Part shown: piece by piece, positions 24,848 to 34,529 of the stretch | Numbering within the stretch: position 1 is the stretch's first letter | Layout: every line of letters starts with the position of its first letter | NCBI GenBank assembly: GCA_016871915.1 | Contig: VHBP01000001.1 | Location: 1-64,000, forward strand | DNA: 64,000 nucleotides | DNA from: Gemmatimonadota bacterium | Lineage (GTDB): Bacteria > Gemmatimonadota > Gemmatimonadetes > Gemmatimonadales > Gemmatimonadaceae | Direction: 5' to 3' | Position numbers and translations under genes: made by a program | The notes under the pieces: model-generated | What the model was told of the DNA's origin: nothing | Seen by the model: only the letters and a program-made list of their open reading frames with translations | The model's database searches: none

Positions 24848-26307
24848 TCGCGACGCGGGGCGGGGAGCGGTCGAATCGAGCGGATGACATCGCCCTCGAG
24901 GATCGCATCGATGACGTCGATCCCGGCGATCACCTCGCCCCAGACGGTGTAGTCGCGGTCGAGCCGCGCGTTGTCACGCAGATTGACGAACCACTGCGCA
25001 TCGCCGGTGTCATGCCCGCGTGTGCTCATCCCGAGGGTGCCGCGCCGATGCGAGACGGTGCCGAGCTCGTCGCGGAGGGCGAGCGGGTGCCCTACGTATT
25101 CGTTCGCGCCGGGACTCCCGCCCTGGATCACGAAGTCGTGCTCGACGCGATGCCAGCTGAGCCCATCGTAGTAGCCACGCTCGGCGAAGGCGGCGAGGCG
25201 CGCGGCCATGATCGGGGCCACATCGCCACGGAGGCGCACGTCGAAGGTGCCCCCGCCACTCCGCTTCGCCATCGTCACGCGGAGCGTGATCGTGTCGCCG
25301 AGGGCGAGGCGGATGGCATCGCGCGGGAGCGGGCGAGGCGGCTCTTGGATCCGATCCTCCGCGGCCGGCCGTCCGGCGGCCTCCAAGAGTGCGACGCGCA
25401 CGTCACGCTCCGAGGCGTTGTTCCGTGCCGCGAAGCGGTGATAGGCGCGTATCGCGGCGTCGGCGAGCGCAGGTGCTGACGACCCCTTGAGTGCGATGGC
25501 GGCCGCGCGCACCACCGGCGCGCCCTTCCGCGAGAGCGCGCTGAGATAGATCGCATCATCCGCATGCGCGGTGCGCTCGCGCAGGAGCTCGATCGCCGTC
25601 TCGGCCACATTGTCGTCACCGTCGGTGGCGAGGCGACGGAGGAGGATGGTGTCGTTGAGCACGCCGGCGGCACGGGCCGCGGCGCGACGCAGCGGCCAGG
25701 AGCGATCCGTGGCGAGCACCTCGAGCCGGGGCCGCGCCTCATCGGGGGCGAGACGTACGACGGCGACGATCGCATGCGCCGCGCCCTGCCAGCTCACCTC
25801 GCCACGACGCCGACGGTCGAGCTTCGAGGGCCGACGGTCGATCCACCGCAGGAAGGTCGCGACGAGCGCGGTATCGGATGCGCAGGAGGCGCGCGCGAGA
25901 TCGGCGGCGCGGAGGCGGACCGGCCACGCGCTGTCGGCGGCGGCGAGCCGAAGCGCTGGGCAGTCGTCCCGCAGGGCGGGGAGCTGACGGAACCGCACGC
26001 GCCAGGCGGGCTCCACCCAGACCGGTGCCTGCGCGAGTACCGGGAAGGACGTGCGATCCACGAAGCGCGCATCCCGCGTGCGAGCGACGGCCCGCTCGGC
26101 GAGCGTGCGGAGGCGGGAGTCGGCGTGGGCGCGCCCCTCAGCGAGCGCCGCATCGGTGGTGTCGCGGCGGTCCTCGGCCATCAGGATCCGCGTGACGAGG
26201 GTGGAATCCGCGCGGGTGAGCTGCTGTGCCCCTATGGTCGTCACGCCGGGCAGCGAGGCGACGAGCAGGAGCGTGAAAGGATGCAGGAAGTGCCGAGGCC
26301 GCGTCAC
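24844..26307 (-). CDS. exported peptidyl-prolyl cis-trans isomerase (cyclophilin) with HEAT-repeat N-terminal domain
   Basis: A 487-residue periplasmic folding factor. Signal peptide MTRPRHFLHPFTLLLVASLPGVTTIGAQ; then about 300 residues of HEAT-like helical repeats (WPVRLRAADLARASC, WPLRRAAARAAGVL, DNVAETAIELLRERT, APVVRAAAIALKG). A cyclophilin domain fills the last 160 residues, recognisable from FVIQGGSPGANEYVG, HRRGTLGMSTRGHDTGDAQWF and YTVWGEVIAGIDVIDAI. The classical FHR motif reads WHR here, as often in bacterial cyclophilins. The start overlaps the stop of the YVTN propeller gene (ATGA, 26304-26307), so the two are co-transcribed. Confidence 0.9.
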   Translation of the reverse strand: MTRPRHFLHPFTLLLVASLPGVTTIGAQQLTRADSTLVTRILMAEDRRDTTDAALAEGRAHADSRLRTLAERAVARTRDARFVDRTSFPVLAQAPVWVEPAWRVRFRQLPALRDDCPALRLAAADSAWPVRLRAADLARASCASDTALVATFLRWIDRRPSKLDRRRRGEVSWQGAAHAIVAVVRLAPDEARPRLEVLATDRSWPLRRAAARAAGVLNDTILLRRLATDGDDNVAETAIELLRERTAHADDAIYLSALSRKGAPVVRAAAIALKGSSAPALADAAIRAYHRFAARNNASERDVRVALLEAAGRPAAEDRIQEPPRPLPRDAIRLALGDTITLRVTMAKRSGGGTFDVRLRGDVAPIMAARLAAFAERGYYDGLSWHRVEHDFVIQGGSPGANEYVGHPLALRDELGTVSHRRGTLGMSTRGHDTGDAQWFVNLRDNARLDRDYTVWGEVIAGIDVIDAILEGDVIRSIRPLPAPRRD

Positions 26308-27563
26308 CGCGGGACGACCTTCCAGAACGCGATCCCGCTCGCCTGCGGACCGATATCGACCGACGCGACCTTGACGCGCGCGCGGAGATCGATGACATCG
26401 ACCTTTCCCGGAGCGGCCCCCACCCCTTCACTCGTGACGAAGGCGTAGCGCGAGTCGCTCGAGACCGCGACCCCATGACTCAGCGTGGTGCTCGCCGGGA
26501 TCCGCGCGACGGAACGACCGGTCGCGAGGTCGAAGAGCTCGATTTGCGAGCCCTGTTTGATCGAGGCGATCATCAGCGTGCCATCGGGGGTGACGCCGAG
26601 ATTGTAGGGGCCACGTCCCGTCGCGAAGCGCCGAGTGATCGTCCAGGTGGCGTGATCCACTTCGAGGATCTCATCCCCCTTGTTGCACGCCACGAAGATT
26701 CGCGCGCCATCCGCCGAGGGTTGTGCCCACGTCGGCGAACAGGTGGCAGGCGCCATCATGTGCTGGTGCCCCTCCATCGCGGGATAGCCGACCTCTGCAG
26801 GATCGCCGGTCTGTCCCTTCGAGACGCGGCGCGCCCCCTCGATCCACATCTGTAGCATCTCGCCGCCATCGGCGGGCAGGGGGCCCTCCTTCCCCTTCGC
26901 GAGGTGGAAGCGGCGCGAGACCTGTTGCGTGCGCGTGTCGATCTCGACGAGCTCGTCATCCATCATGCAGGCGCTGTAATGGTAGCGACCATCGGGGGAG
27001 AGGCGGCTGCCGTGGGGCATCGTACAGGTCACGATGCGCGCCACCTCGACGAGGTTCGGCACGTGCACGACGGAGACGGACGACGGCACCATGTCCCCGT
27101 GGAGATTGAAGTTCACAGAATAGGTGTAGCGTCCATCCGGCGTCGCATCGATCGAGGCGGGGAAGGTACCGAGGAGGACGCCGGGGCCGGCGAGGGTGTC
27201 GGGGCCAAGCACGTACTGCCAGTACTTGCCGTCGGGGAAGCCGTGACCCGTCGTCATGTGGAGGAAGCGGCCGTCAGTGGAGATCGCGAGGCCGTGGGGC
27301 CCCTCCATCTCCGCGGCGAACTCCCCGATCGGGATCTCCCGCTCCACCGTCGCGGTGCGACCGTCGAAGCGGATGCGGTAGATCTTGTCGGCGCTCTCGG
27401 CGCCCGCATAGGCGTAGTAGAGTGGGCCGCTCGAGGTCACCGGGGCCGTCGCGGGCGTCACCGGTCCCCGGGGCTGCGCGAGCACCGGCGCGGCGACCAC
27501 GGGGAGGAGAAGGGCGAGGCGCCAGATGGGCGCGCCATTGCGGGGTCTGCTCGGAATCTGCAT
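26304..27563 (-). CDS. secreted YVTN-type beta-propeller protein
   Basis: A 419-residue exported protein. After a signal peptide (to about residue 29, ending APVLAQ), blades of the YVTN/YncE kind repeat: GLAISTDGRFLHMTTG, SIDATPDGRYTYSVN, GSRLSPDGRYHYSACM, QPSADGARIFVACNKGDEI, NLGVTPDGTLMIAS and GVAVSSDSRYAFVTSEG. It contains a His/Met-rich loop (AMEGHQHMMAPATC). A strong AGGAGAGAGG lies just before the ATG on the minus strand. Only about 50 bases separate it from the divergent Ig/LVIVD gene, so they share a promoter region. Such proteins usually bind ligands; no enzyme motif is seen. Confidence 0.85.
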   Translation of the reverse strand: MQIPSRPRNGAPIWRLALLLPVVAAPVLAQPRGPVTPATAPVTSSGPLYYAYAGAESADKIYRIRFDGRTATVEREIPIGEFAAEMEGPHGLAISTDGRFLHMTTGHGFPDGKYWQYVLGPDTLAGPGVLLGTFPASIDATPDGRYTYSVNFNLHGDMVPSSVSVVHVPNLVEVARIVTCTMPHGSRLSPDGRYHYSACMMDDELVEIDTRTQQVSRRFHLAKGKEGPLPADGGEMLQMWIEGARRVSKGQTGDPAEVGYPAMEGHQHMMAPATCSPTWAQPSADGARIFVACNKGDEILEVDHATWTITRRFATGRGPYNLGVTPDGTLMIASIKQGSQIELFDLATGRSVARIPASTTLSHGVAVSSDSRYAFVTSEGVGAAPGKVDVIDLRARVKVASVDIGPQASGIAFWKVVPR

Positions 27564-27614
27564 CCTCTCTCCTGACGTCTGATGATGTCCGGACCTTTTC
27601 CCTCCCTCCCGACC

Positions 27615-29672
27615 ATGCCAATGCTAACGCTCCGCCGTCTCCTCGTCACGGTCGCGTGCACGGTGTCGTGCCTCCCGCTCGTGCTCTCTGCGCAGCAGGG
27701 CGGGGCGGCGACCCCGGTCGCGACCACGGTCGCGCGTCTCGTCGCCGAACCGGCGTCCCTCCAGCTCCGGGCAGGGGAGACGGTCGCGTTCCGGGTCCGC
27801 GCCTTCGCCGCCGACGGGCGTGAGATCCCCGATGCCTTCGTTCGGGTGATGGCCGGGACCCGCGCCGTCCGCTTCACCGACTCCACGGTGACCGCGACGG
27901 CGGCGGGGCGATTCGAGGCCACCGCGATGGCGCAGGGGGCAGAGGGGCGCAATGTGACCCTCGCGATCCCCGTCGCGGTGAGTTGGCCGCGCGTGATGAC
28001 GCTGACGGTCTCGGGACCGGCCGGCACGCTCTATACCGGACTCACCGTGCCGCTGAAGGTGACGGGGACCCATGCCGACGGGTCGGAGCGTCCGGGGCTG
28101 ACCGCCACCTGGCAGAGCGCGAATCCCAAGGTCGCGACGGTGAATCGATTCGGCGACGTCACCGCGGTGTCGCCGGGGACGACGACGGTGACGGCCGAGT
28201 CGGAGGGAGCCACGGCTCGGCTCACCCTCACGGTGGTGCAGAACCCCATCGCGAAGGTCGAGATCACCGTCGCCCAGTCGCAGGTGCGGCAGGGCGATGT
28301 GGTGCGCCTGACCGCGGTGGCGAAGCGGGCGAATGGGAGCGCCGTCGCCGACGCCCCGATCACCTGGAGCTACACCTACGTGCCAGACGATTCGATCCTC
28401 CCGGCGGGGCTCCCTGGTGGGGCGGGGATCGTGCAGTTCGACCGCTTCACGGGGAACTATCCGGGGCGCTATACCCTCCTCGCGCAGAGCGCCGGGGTGA
28501 CGGCGCAGACATCACTTCAGGTGGTGCCGCGTGAGGTCCGGCAGCGGATCCAGGTCACGAGCCGTGGGAACATCAACACCTCCCACACCTCCGACCTCTG
28601 GCCGTGGACCGGACGGGATGGTCGGGACTACGTGCTCGTCGGCACCTGGGGCGGGGATGGATATGCGTTGGTGTTCGACATCACCGATATGGACAACATC
28701 GTGAAGACCGATTCGGTGAAGGTCGATGCCCGCACCATCAACGATGTGACCGTCTCGCCCGATGGTCGGTACGGCGTCCTCTCGCGCGAGGGAGCGTCGA
28801 ATCGTCAGAACGGCGTCGTCATCCTTGATCTCGCTAATCCGGCCCACCCCAAGATCGCGAGCACCTTCACCCAGGAGCTGACGGGTGGGGTGCACAACAT
28901 GTTCGCGACCAACGATTACCTCTTCGCCGTCTCCGGCGGCGCGAAGTACGTGATCGTCGACGTGCGCGACATCTACAAGCCAAAGTACGTCAGTGAATAT
29001 CGGCATCCCAATGCGCGACTCCACGACCTCTGGGTCCGTGATGGGATCGCCTACTCGGCGCAGGGGGGCGTCGGCGTGGTCGTGGTCGATGTCGGCAACG
29101 GGAAGTACGGCGGGACGATCCAACAGCCGAAGCTGATCACCACCTATCCGGTGAACTCAGGGCACGAGATCTATCCCTATGTGCAGCAGAAGACGGGGCG
29201 GACCTATCTCTTCATCGGCGACGAGGAGATGAGCCGTCGTGGCCGGACCTGGGAGGGGACCAACTATGCCCTCTCGGGTCCCGATGGGAAGCCGCCGCGC
29301 AATGGGGTCGCGCAGACCTCCGGTGGGTACACGCATATCGTCGACTTCACCGATCCGATGAAGCCGCTCCCGGTGGGCCGGTATCATCTCGAGGACTACG
29401 GCGCCCACGACATCATCGTCGAGGACGATGTGCTCTACCAGGCGTACTACGATGGCGGCGTCCGCGTCGTCGATGTCTCGGGGGAGCTGTTGGGGAATCT
29501 CTACGATCAGAATCGGGAGATCGCGGTCTTCAAGCCGTATGATCCCGATGCGTACACCCCCAACGCGCCCTTCGTCATGAACGCGATGCCGTGGAAGGGG
29601 CGGGTCCTCTTCACCGACTTCAACTCGGGGCTTTGGGCCGCCAAATTGATGCCGAAGTCCTTCGTGCCCTGA
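27615..29672 (+). CDS. secreted Ig-like (BIG2) plus LVIVD-repeat beta-propeller protein
   Basis: A 685-residue exported protein. Signal peptide MPMLTLRRLLVTVACTVSCLPLVLSAQQ starts at ATG 27615; ATG 27582 would add 11 residues and neither has a clear ribosome site. Two or three bacterial Ig-like domains follow (about residues 35-295, including the BIG2 pattern TATWQSANPKVATVNRFGDV then TAVSPGTTTVTA). The C-terminal half is an LVIVD propeller (YALVFDITDMDNIVKTDSVK, GVVILDLANPAHPKIASTF, YVIVDVRDIYKPKYVSEY, GVRVVDVSGELLG). A second LVIVD protein lies at 41756. Function unknown; probably adhesion or ligand binding. It is followed 14 bases later by the hydroxylase gene. Confidence 0.82.
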   Translation: MPMLTLRRLLVTVACTVSCLPLVLSAQQGGAATPVATTVARLVAEPASLQLRAGETVAFRVRAFAADGREIPDAFVRVMAGTRAVRFTDSTVTATAAGRFEATAMAQGAEGRNVTLAIPVAVSWPRVMTLTVSGPAGTLYTGLTVPLKVTGTHADGSERPGLTATWQSANPKVATVNRFGDVTAVSPGTTTVTAESEGATARLTLTVVQNPIAKVEITVAQSQVRQGDVVRLTAVAKRANGSAVADAPITWSYTYVPDDSILPAGLPGGAGIVQFDRFTGNYPGRYTLLAQSAGVTAQTSLQVVPREVRQRIQVTSRGNINTSHTSDLWPWTGRDGRDYVLVGTWGGDGYALVFDITDMDNIVKTDSVKVDARTINDVTVSPDGRYGVLSREGASNRQNGVVILDLANPAHPKIASTFTQELTGGVHNMFATNDYLFAVSGGAKYVIVDVRDIYKPKYVSEYRHPNARLHDLWVRDGIAYSAQGGVGVVVVDVGNGKYGGTIQQPKLITTYPVNSGHEIYPYVQQKTGRTYLFIGDEEMSRRGRTWEGTNYALSGPDGKPPRNGVAQTSGGYTHIVDFTDPMKPLPVGRYHLEDYGAHDIIVEDDVLYQAYYDGGVRVVDVSGELLGNLYDQNREIAVFKPYDPDAYTPNAPFVMNAMPWKGRVLFTDFNSGLWAAKLMPKSFVP

Positions 29673-29686
29673 CCGCCGCCCATCTC

Positions 29687-30511
29687 ATGGAATTCCTCGT
29701 CCAGTACTTCGCGAGCATCCCCTCCTCCCACCGGGCGCTGATCCTCGCGGGAGGGATCGCCTGCTTCTGGCTCTGGGAGTCGGCGGGGCCGCTGATCCGC
29801 TTCCGTTCCAACAAGTGGTCGCATGCGCTGGTGAACTTCTTCTTCACCGGCACGACGATCGTCGTCAACTTCGCCCTCGCCTTCCTGCTGCTCCTCGCGT
29901 CGGAGTGGTCGGTGGCGAACGGCGTCGGGTTGCTCGCGCTGGTGCCGAACTGGCCCCTCTGGGCGCAGATGGTGGTGGGGCTCCTTGTGCTTGATCTCGT
30001 CGCCGCCTGGCTCGCGCACTGGGTGCAGCACAAGACGCCGCTCCTCTGGCGGGTGCATCTCGTGCATCACTCCGACACCGAGGTCGATACGACCACGGCG
30101 AACCGGCATCATCCGGGGGAGAGTGTCGTCCGCTTCGCCTTCACCACGCTCGCCGTGCTCGTCACCGGCGCGCCGATGTGGCTCGTCTTTCTCTATCAGT
30201 CACTGAGCGTGGTGCTGAGCCAGTTCAACCACGCGAACATCGCGCTCCCTCCGGCGCTCGACCGCGCGATCAGCTGGGTACTCGTCTCTCCGGACATGCA
30301 CAAGGTGCATCATCACTACGTGATGCCCCACACCGACACCAACTACGGTAACGTCTTCTCGATCTGGGATCGCCTCTTCGGGACCTTCCAGACCATGGAC
30401 CGCCACGCCATCGTCTACGGCGTGGATACGCACATGGCGCCGGCGGAGCATGCGACGGTCGGTGCGCTCCTGACGATGCCGTTGCGGCCGGGGACCAAGG
30501 CCCCGCGCTGA
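29687..30511 (+). CDS. fatty acid hydroxylase / sterol desaturase family protein
   Basis: A 275-residue integral-membrane di-iron enzyme. The histidine boxes HWVQH, HLVHHSD and HKVHHHY are in the spacing typical of the C-5 sterol desaturase/fatty acid hydroxylase superfamily, with about four hydrophobic segments. The downstream FSIWDRLFGTF pattern is also characteristic. ATG 29687 is used because longer readings extend into the Ig/LVIVD gene. Substrates in this family include sterols, fatty acids, carotenoids and ether lipids; nothing local decides between them. Probably co-transcribed with the Ig/LVIVD gene. Confidence 0.9.
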   Translation: MEFLVQYFASIPSSHRALILAGGIACFWLWESAGPLIRFRSNKWSHALVNFFFTGTTIVVNFALAFLLLLASEWSVANGVGLLALVPNWPLWAQMVVGLLVLDLVAAWLAHWVQHKTPLLWRVHLVHHSDTEVDTTTANRHHPGESVVRFAFTTLAVLVTGAPMWLVFLYQSLSVVLSQFNHANIALPPALDRAISWVLVSPDMHKVHHHYVMPHTDTNYGNVFSIWDRLFGTFQTMDRHAIVYGVDTHMAPAEHATVGALLTMPLRPGTKAPR

Positions 30512-30514
30512 GCG

Positions 30515-32374
30515 CTACTGCGCGATCGCCACGCCGTCGCGCCGCGGGTCGGCGACGCCGATGCGGCGGTCGTTCCTCTCCACGACGATCGCGTGGAGCC
30601 CCCCAAAGGTGATATCCGCCACGCGACTCAGCGGGCGGTATCCCTTCGCGACGAGCGCCGCATAGACGGCGCTACTGAATCCCGGCTCGACCTCCACCTC
30701 GGTCCGCGAGGGGGACGAGAGGATGCGCGGGGCCGCCATCGCGAGGGTCGGGTCCTCACCGAAGGCGAGGAGGCGCAGGGCGACCTGCGTGACCGAGGGC
30801 TGGATGTACTGCGAGCCCCCCGCGCCGATCACGAGCCGGACCCGATCGCGATCGAGGATGATCGTCGGGGCGATCGTCGAGTTGGTGTAGCGATTCGGGC
30901 CGCGCGTCCGTGCGTCGAGATTCGCGCCAGACGAGTTGAGGAAGAACCCATCGGTGTAGACGCCCGAGCCGAAGAGCAGGCCGACCGTCGTCGTCATCGA
31001 GACCGCGTTCCCGTCGGCGTCAATCACGGAGAGATGTGAGGTGAAGCTCGCCGGGGCGTCCGCATCGGACGTCGTCGCCGATGCGTCGGGTCGAGCCGCG
31101 CTCCCCGTCTGCGGGCGCGTCGCCACGGGCATCGCATACGCCGCGCAGGCAGCCGGCATCGGCGCTGCCTCGAACGGCCAGGGATCTCCCGCGCGCACCG
31201 TGTCGATCGCCGCTGCCTGCACCAGCGCCGCACGCGTCCGCGCATAGCCGGCGTTGACCACGCCGCGCATCGGCACCGCCATCACCGCCGGATCCCCACG
31301 CCAGGTCCCGCCATCGGCGGTCGCGGTGCGGATCACTCCCGTCATCGTCACCACCGCCTCGGGGGACATCGTGAGTCCCGCGCCACGCGTGAGCCCCGAG
31401 GCCTCGGCGAGATGCAGCATCGCGAGCACCGGCGCGCCCCCCACCGGGGCGGGGGCGCCAAGCACGGTGTGCCCGCGCCACGCCGTGCAGAGCGGGGGAC
31501 CATCGGCCACCGGATAGGTGCGGAGGTCACGCTCGGTGATCAGCCCGCCCTGCGCCTGCACCGTCGCGGCGAGTCGCGCGGCGATCGGCCCCGTATGGAA
31601 GGCCTCGCGCCCCCCCTGGGCGATCGCCTCGAGCGTCGCCGCCAGCCCCGGCTGCACGAGACGATCCCCCGGCCGCAGCGCCTCACCATTCGGCAGGAGG
31701 AGTCGCGTGGCCGCGCTGTCAGTGAGCAGCTTCTCGCGCGACGAGGCGATCGTGCGCGAGAGCAGCGGGCCGACGATGAATCCCTCGCGCGCGAGCCGGA
31801 TCGCCGGCGCCATCACCTGCGCGAGCGGGAGGCGCCCGAATCGCCGATGGGTCTCGAGGAGTCCCGCCACCATCCCAGGGGTCGCCGCGATGCGACCGGG
31901 GCGGCGTGACCCAGCGGCCTCCGCCTCCCCCCATGCGGGATCCTCCCCGGTGCGCGGATAGAACGAGAGATGCGAGGCGCGTCGCGCGGTGGCGTCGTAG
32001 TGGAGCATCGCCCCGCCACCCCCGATCCCCGTCTGCGAGATGTCGGTCACGGAGAGGGCGAAGGCGACGGCCACCGCCGCATCAGCCGCATTGCCGCCGG
32101 CGCGGAGGAGCTCCGCCCCCGCGGCCGCCGCATCGACCTGCGAGGCGACGACCATCCCGCGCGATCCATCCGCGCGCTTCCCGCTCGCGGGGGTCAGTGC
32201 GGCGTGGTCACCCGCGACACGCCCGCAGGCGGCGAGGGCGATGGGGAGGGTGAGCAGGAGTGCCGAGCGAGCGATGCGGGGCGAGCGGTGCGTGCGAATC
32301 AGGTCCGAGTCCGTTTGGGGAAGACGAAAACGTGGCGCTCCAGCCGCCGTTCCGCCACGGCAGGCGAGGCGCAC
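30515..32374 (-). CDS. ggt: gamma-glutamyltranspeptidase lipoprotein
   Basis: A 619-residue Ntn-hydrolase that cleaves gamma-glutamyl bonds such as those of glutathione in the periplasm. The precursor should self-cleave before Thr445 (FTSHLSVIDADGNAV), the family's nucleophile; GAGGSQYIQPSVTQV and SSGANLD match the small subunit. Cys50 in LPIALAAC is a lipobox, so the protein is lipid-anchored. The only possible start upstream of the signal is GTG 32374, which gives an unusually long 49-residue signal. It begins 10 bases after the feoB stop and may be the third gene of that operon. Confidence 0.92.
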   Translation of the reverse strand: MRLACRGGTAAGAPRFRLPQTDSDLIRTHRSPRIARSALLLTLPIALAACGRVAGDHAALTPASGKRADGSRGMVVASQVDAAAAGAELLRAGGNAADAAVAVAFALSVTDISQTGIGGGGAMLHYDATARRASHLSFYPRTGEDPAWGEAEAAGSRRPGRIAATPGMVAGLLETHRRFGRLPLAQVMAPAIRLAREGFIVGPLLSRTIASSREKLLTDSAATRLLLPNGEALRPGDRLVQPGLAATLEAIAQGGREAFHTGPIAARLAATVQAQGGLITERDLRTYPVADGPPLCTAWRGHTVLGAPAPVGGAPVLAMLHLAEASGLTRGAGLTMSPEAVVTMTGVIRTATADGGTWRGDPAVMAVPMRGVVNAGYARTRAALVQAAAIDTVRAGDPWPFEAAPMPAACAAYAMPVATRPQTGSAARPDASATTSDADAPASFTSHLSVIDADGNAVSMTTTVGLLFGSGVYTDGFFLNSSGANLDARTRGPNRYTNSTIAPTIILDRDRVRLVIGAGGSQYIQPSVTQVALRLLAFGEDPTLAMAAPRILSSPSRTEVEVEPGFSSAVYAALVAKGYRPLSRVADITFGGLHAIVVERNDRRIGVADPRRDGVAIAQ

Positions 32375-32384
32375 GGTGGCGGAC

Positions 32385-34529
32385 TCAGCCCCCGGCGGCG
32401 ATCCGCCAGAGCTGCGCCACGAGGAAGCAGGTCACGAATCCCAGTCCGACGGGGAGTAGTGTGGCCACGGTCGTCCACTTCGCGCTCCGCGTCTCCTGCC
32501 AGATCGTATAGATCGTGGTCGAGCACGGATTATGCAGGAGACTGAAGAGCATCAGGCAGAGCCCCGTCAGCGTCGTCCACCCATTCGCGCGGAGCATCGT
32601 CCCGATCTGCGAGGCATCGAGCTCGAAGAGGACGCCCGCCCCCGCACCCGCCTCGGGGCCCCCGGTCGTGAGCGCCGTGAGCATCAGCACGGTCGGGATG
32701 ATGATCTCGTTCGCCGGGATCGCGACGAGATAGGCGAGGAGGATCACCCCGTTGAGCCCGATGAGCACCCCGAGGGGATCGAAGGCGCGCACCAGATGGG
32801 CCGCCGTACTCTCGCCCCCCCACCCCACATTCCCGATCAACCAGATCACCGCCCCCGCTGGCGCGGCGAAGACGATCGCGCGCCAGAGCACGATCAACGT
32901 GCGGTCGATGATCGAGGTATAGAGCGTCTGCAGCAGTCGCGGCGGACGATAGGGCGGGAGCTCCAGACTGAAGCTCGTCGCCTCGCCACGCAGCACGGTG
33001 TGCGTCAGGACCCACGAACTCCCGAACATGATCACGATCCCGAGGAGCGTCACCCCGACCACTGCACCCGCGGAGACGAGGCCGGCGAGTGCTGGCGGCG
33101 CGAGCACTCCGATGAAGAGCGAGGCCATCAGGATCTGCGTCGGCCAGCGCCCATTGCAGAGCGAGAAGTTGTTCGTGATGATCGCGATCAAGCGTTCGCG
33201 CGGGCTGTCGATCACCCGGGTGGCCACCACACCCGCGGCGTTGCACCCGAACCCCATGCACATCGTGAGCGCCTGCTTCCCATGCGCCCCCACCGTCCGG
33301 AAGAGCCCGTCGAGATTGAAGGCGACGCGCGGGAGATATCCGAGATCCTCCAGCAGCGTGAAGAGCGGGAAGAAGATCGCCATCGGCGGCAACATCACCG
33401 AGATCACCCACGCCGTCGCCAGATACACCCCATCGAGGAGGAGTCCGCGTATCCAGAGCGGGAGCCCGATCGACGCCGCGAGCCCCTGCAGCCAGGGATG
33501 CCCCTGATCGATCAACAGGTCGGCGAGCATCCCCGAGGGGACGTTCGCCCCAGCGATCGTCACCCAGAAGACGACGCCGAGCATCGCGATCATCAGCGGG
33601 AAACCCGTCAGAGGGCTCGTGAGCCAGCGGTCCAAGGTACGATCGAAGTCGAATCCGATCTTCGAGAGCCCCGTCCTCTGAGCGCGCGCCGCGATCGAAG
33701 CCGCCGCGAAGTACAATCCCTCGGCGATCCGATCATGGAAGTCCGCCGGGAGTCGCCACCGGACCGCGCTCGCCACCCGGAGCACCTCCGGCGGCATCGT
33801 CGCCTCCACGCGTTCATCCGCGTTCAGCAAGCGTAGCGCGACCCACCGGCTGTTCGGGCGATCGGGCATCACCGCGCGCACCGCAACCTCCACCTCGCCG
33901 ATTGACGCCTCGACCTCCGGCGCGAAGGTGCGCACCCGTGTCGGGGCGGGGGCGATCACTCCGGTCGCCACCTCGTGAATCGCCTGGCGCAGCGCATCGA
34001 TCCCTTCGCCACGCCGCGCCGCCGCCGCGATCACCGGCACCCCGAGCTCCGTCGCGAGCTTCGCCGGATCGACGGCGACGCCGAGTCGCTTCGCCTCGTC
34101 CATGAGATTCAGGCAGACCACCACGTGCGGGGTGATCTCGAGCACCTGGAGCGCGAGGTTGAGGTTCCGCTCGAGGCGCGTGGCATCGAGCATGAGCACC
34201 GTGACCTCCGGCGCGCCGAAGAGCAGCGTGTCGCGCGCGACCTCCTCGTCGGTGCTCGCCGCCTGCAGCGAGTAGGTCCCCGGGAGATCGATCAGGCGAT
34301 ACCGCGTGGCCCCCACATTGAACCGCCCCTCGGCGCGCGTGACCGTCTTGCCAGGCCAATTCCCCGTGTGCTGCCGGAGCCCGGTGAGCGCGTTGAACAC
34401 CGTGCTCTTCCCGACGTTCGGATTCCCTGCGAGCGCCACGAGATGATCGAAGCCGCCGGAGCGGACGCCGAGCTGCACCAGCGAGTCGTCTAGGCGCGGG
34501 AGCCGGGTGCGCATCGTGGTCGTCGCCAT
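32385..34529 (-). CDS. feoB: ferrous iron transport protein B
   Basis: A 714-residue inner-membrane Fe2+ transporter with a cytoplasmic G domain. The G1 motif GNPNVGKST is at 35-43, the switch region QHTGNWPGKTV follows, then G3 (DLPGTYSL) and G4 (NLMDE). The membrane part contains the Gate motifs and the conserved GFGCN segment (TMCMGFGCNAAGVV) and NFSLCNGRWPTQI. ATG 34529 overlaps the upstream regulator's TGA (TGATG) and is preceded by GAGAGGGTG, so it is translationally coupled to the DtxR-FeoA gene. Confidence 0.97.
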   Translation of the reverse strand: MATTTMRTRLPRLDDSLVQLGVRSGGFDHLVALAGNPNVGKSTVFNALTGLRQHTGNWPGKTVTRAEGRFNVGATRYRLIDLPGTYSLQAASTDEEVARDTLLFGAPEVTVLMLDATRLERNLNLALQVLEITPHVVVCLNLMDEAKRLGVAVDPAKLATELGVPVIAAAARRGEGIDALRQAIHEVATGVIAPAPTRVRTFAPEVEASIGEVEVAVRAVMPDRPNSRWVALRLLNADERVEATMPPEVLRVASAVRWRLPADFHDRIAEGLYFAAASIAARAQRTGLSKIGFDFDRTLDRWLTSPLTGFPLMIAMLGVVFWVTIAGANVPSGMLADLLIDQGHPWLQGLAASIGLPLWIRGLLLDGVYLATAWVISVMLPPMAIFFPLFTLLEDLGYLPRVAFNLDGLFRTVGAHGKQALTMCMGFGCNAAGVVATRVIDSPRERLIAIITNNFSLCNGRWPTQILMASLFIGVLAPPALAGLVSAGAVVGVTLLGIVIMFGSSWVLTHTVLRGEATSFSLELPPYRPPRLLQTLYTSIIDRTLIVLWRAIVFAAPAGAVIWLIGNVGWGGESTAAHLVRAFDPLGVLIGLNGVILLAYLVAIPANEIIIPTVLMLTALTTGGPEAGAGAGVLFELDASQIGTMLRANGWTTLTGLCLMLFSLLHNPCSTTIYTIWQETRSAKWTTVATLLPVGLGFVTCFLVAQLWRIAAGG

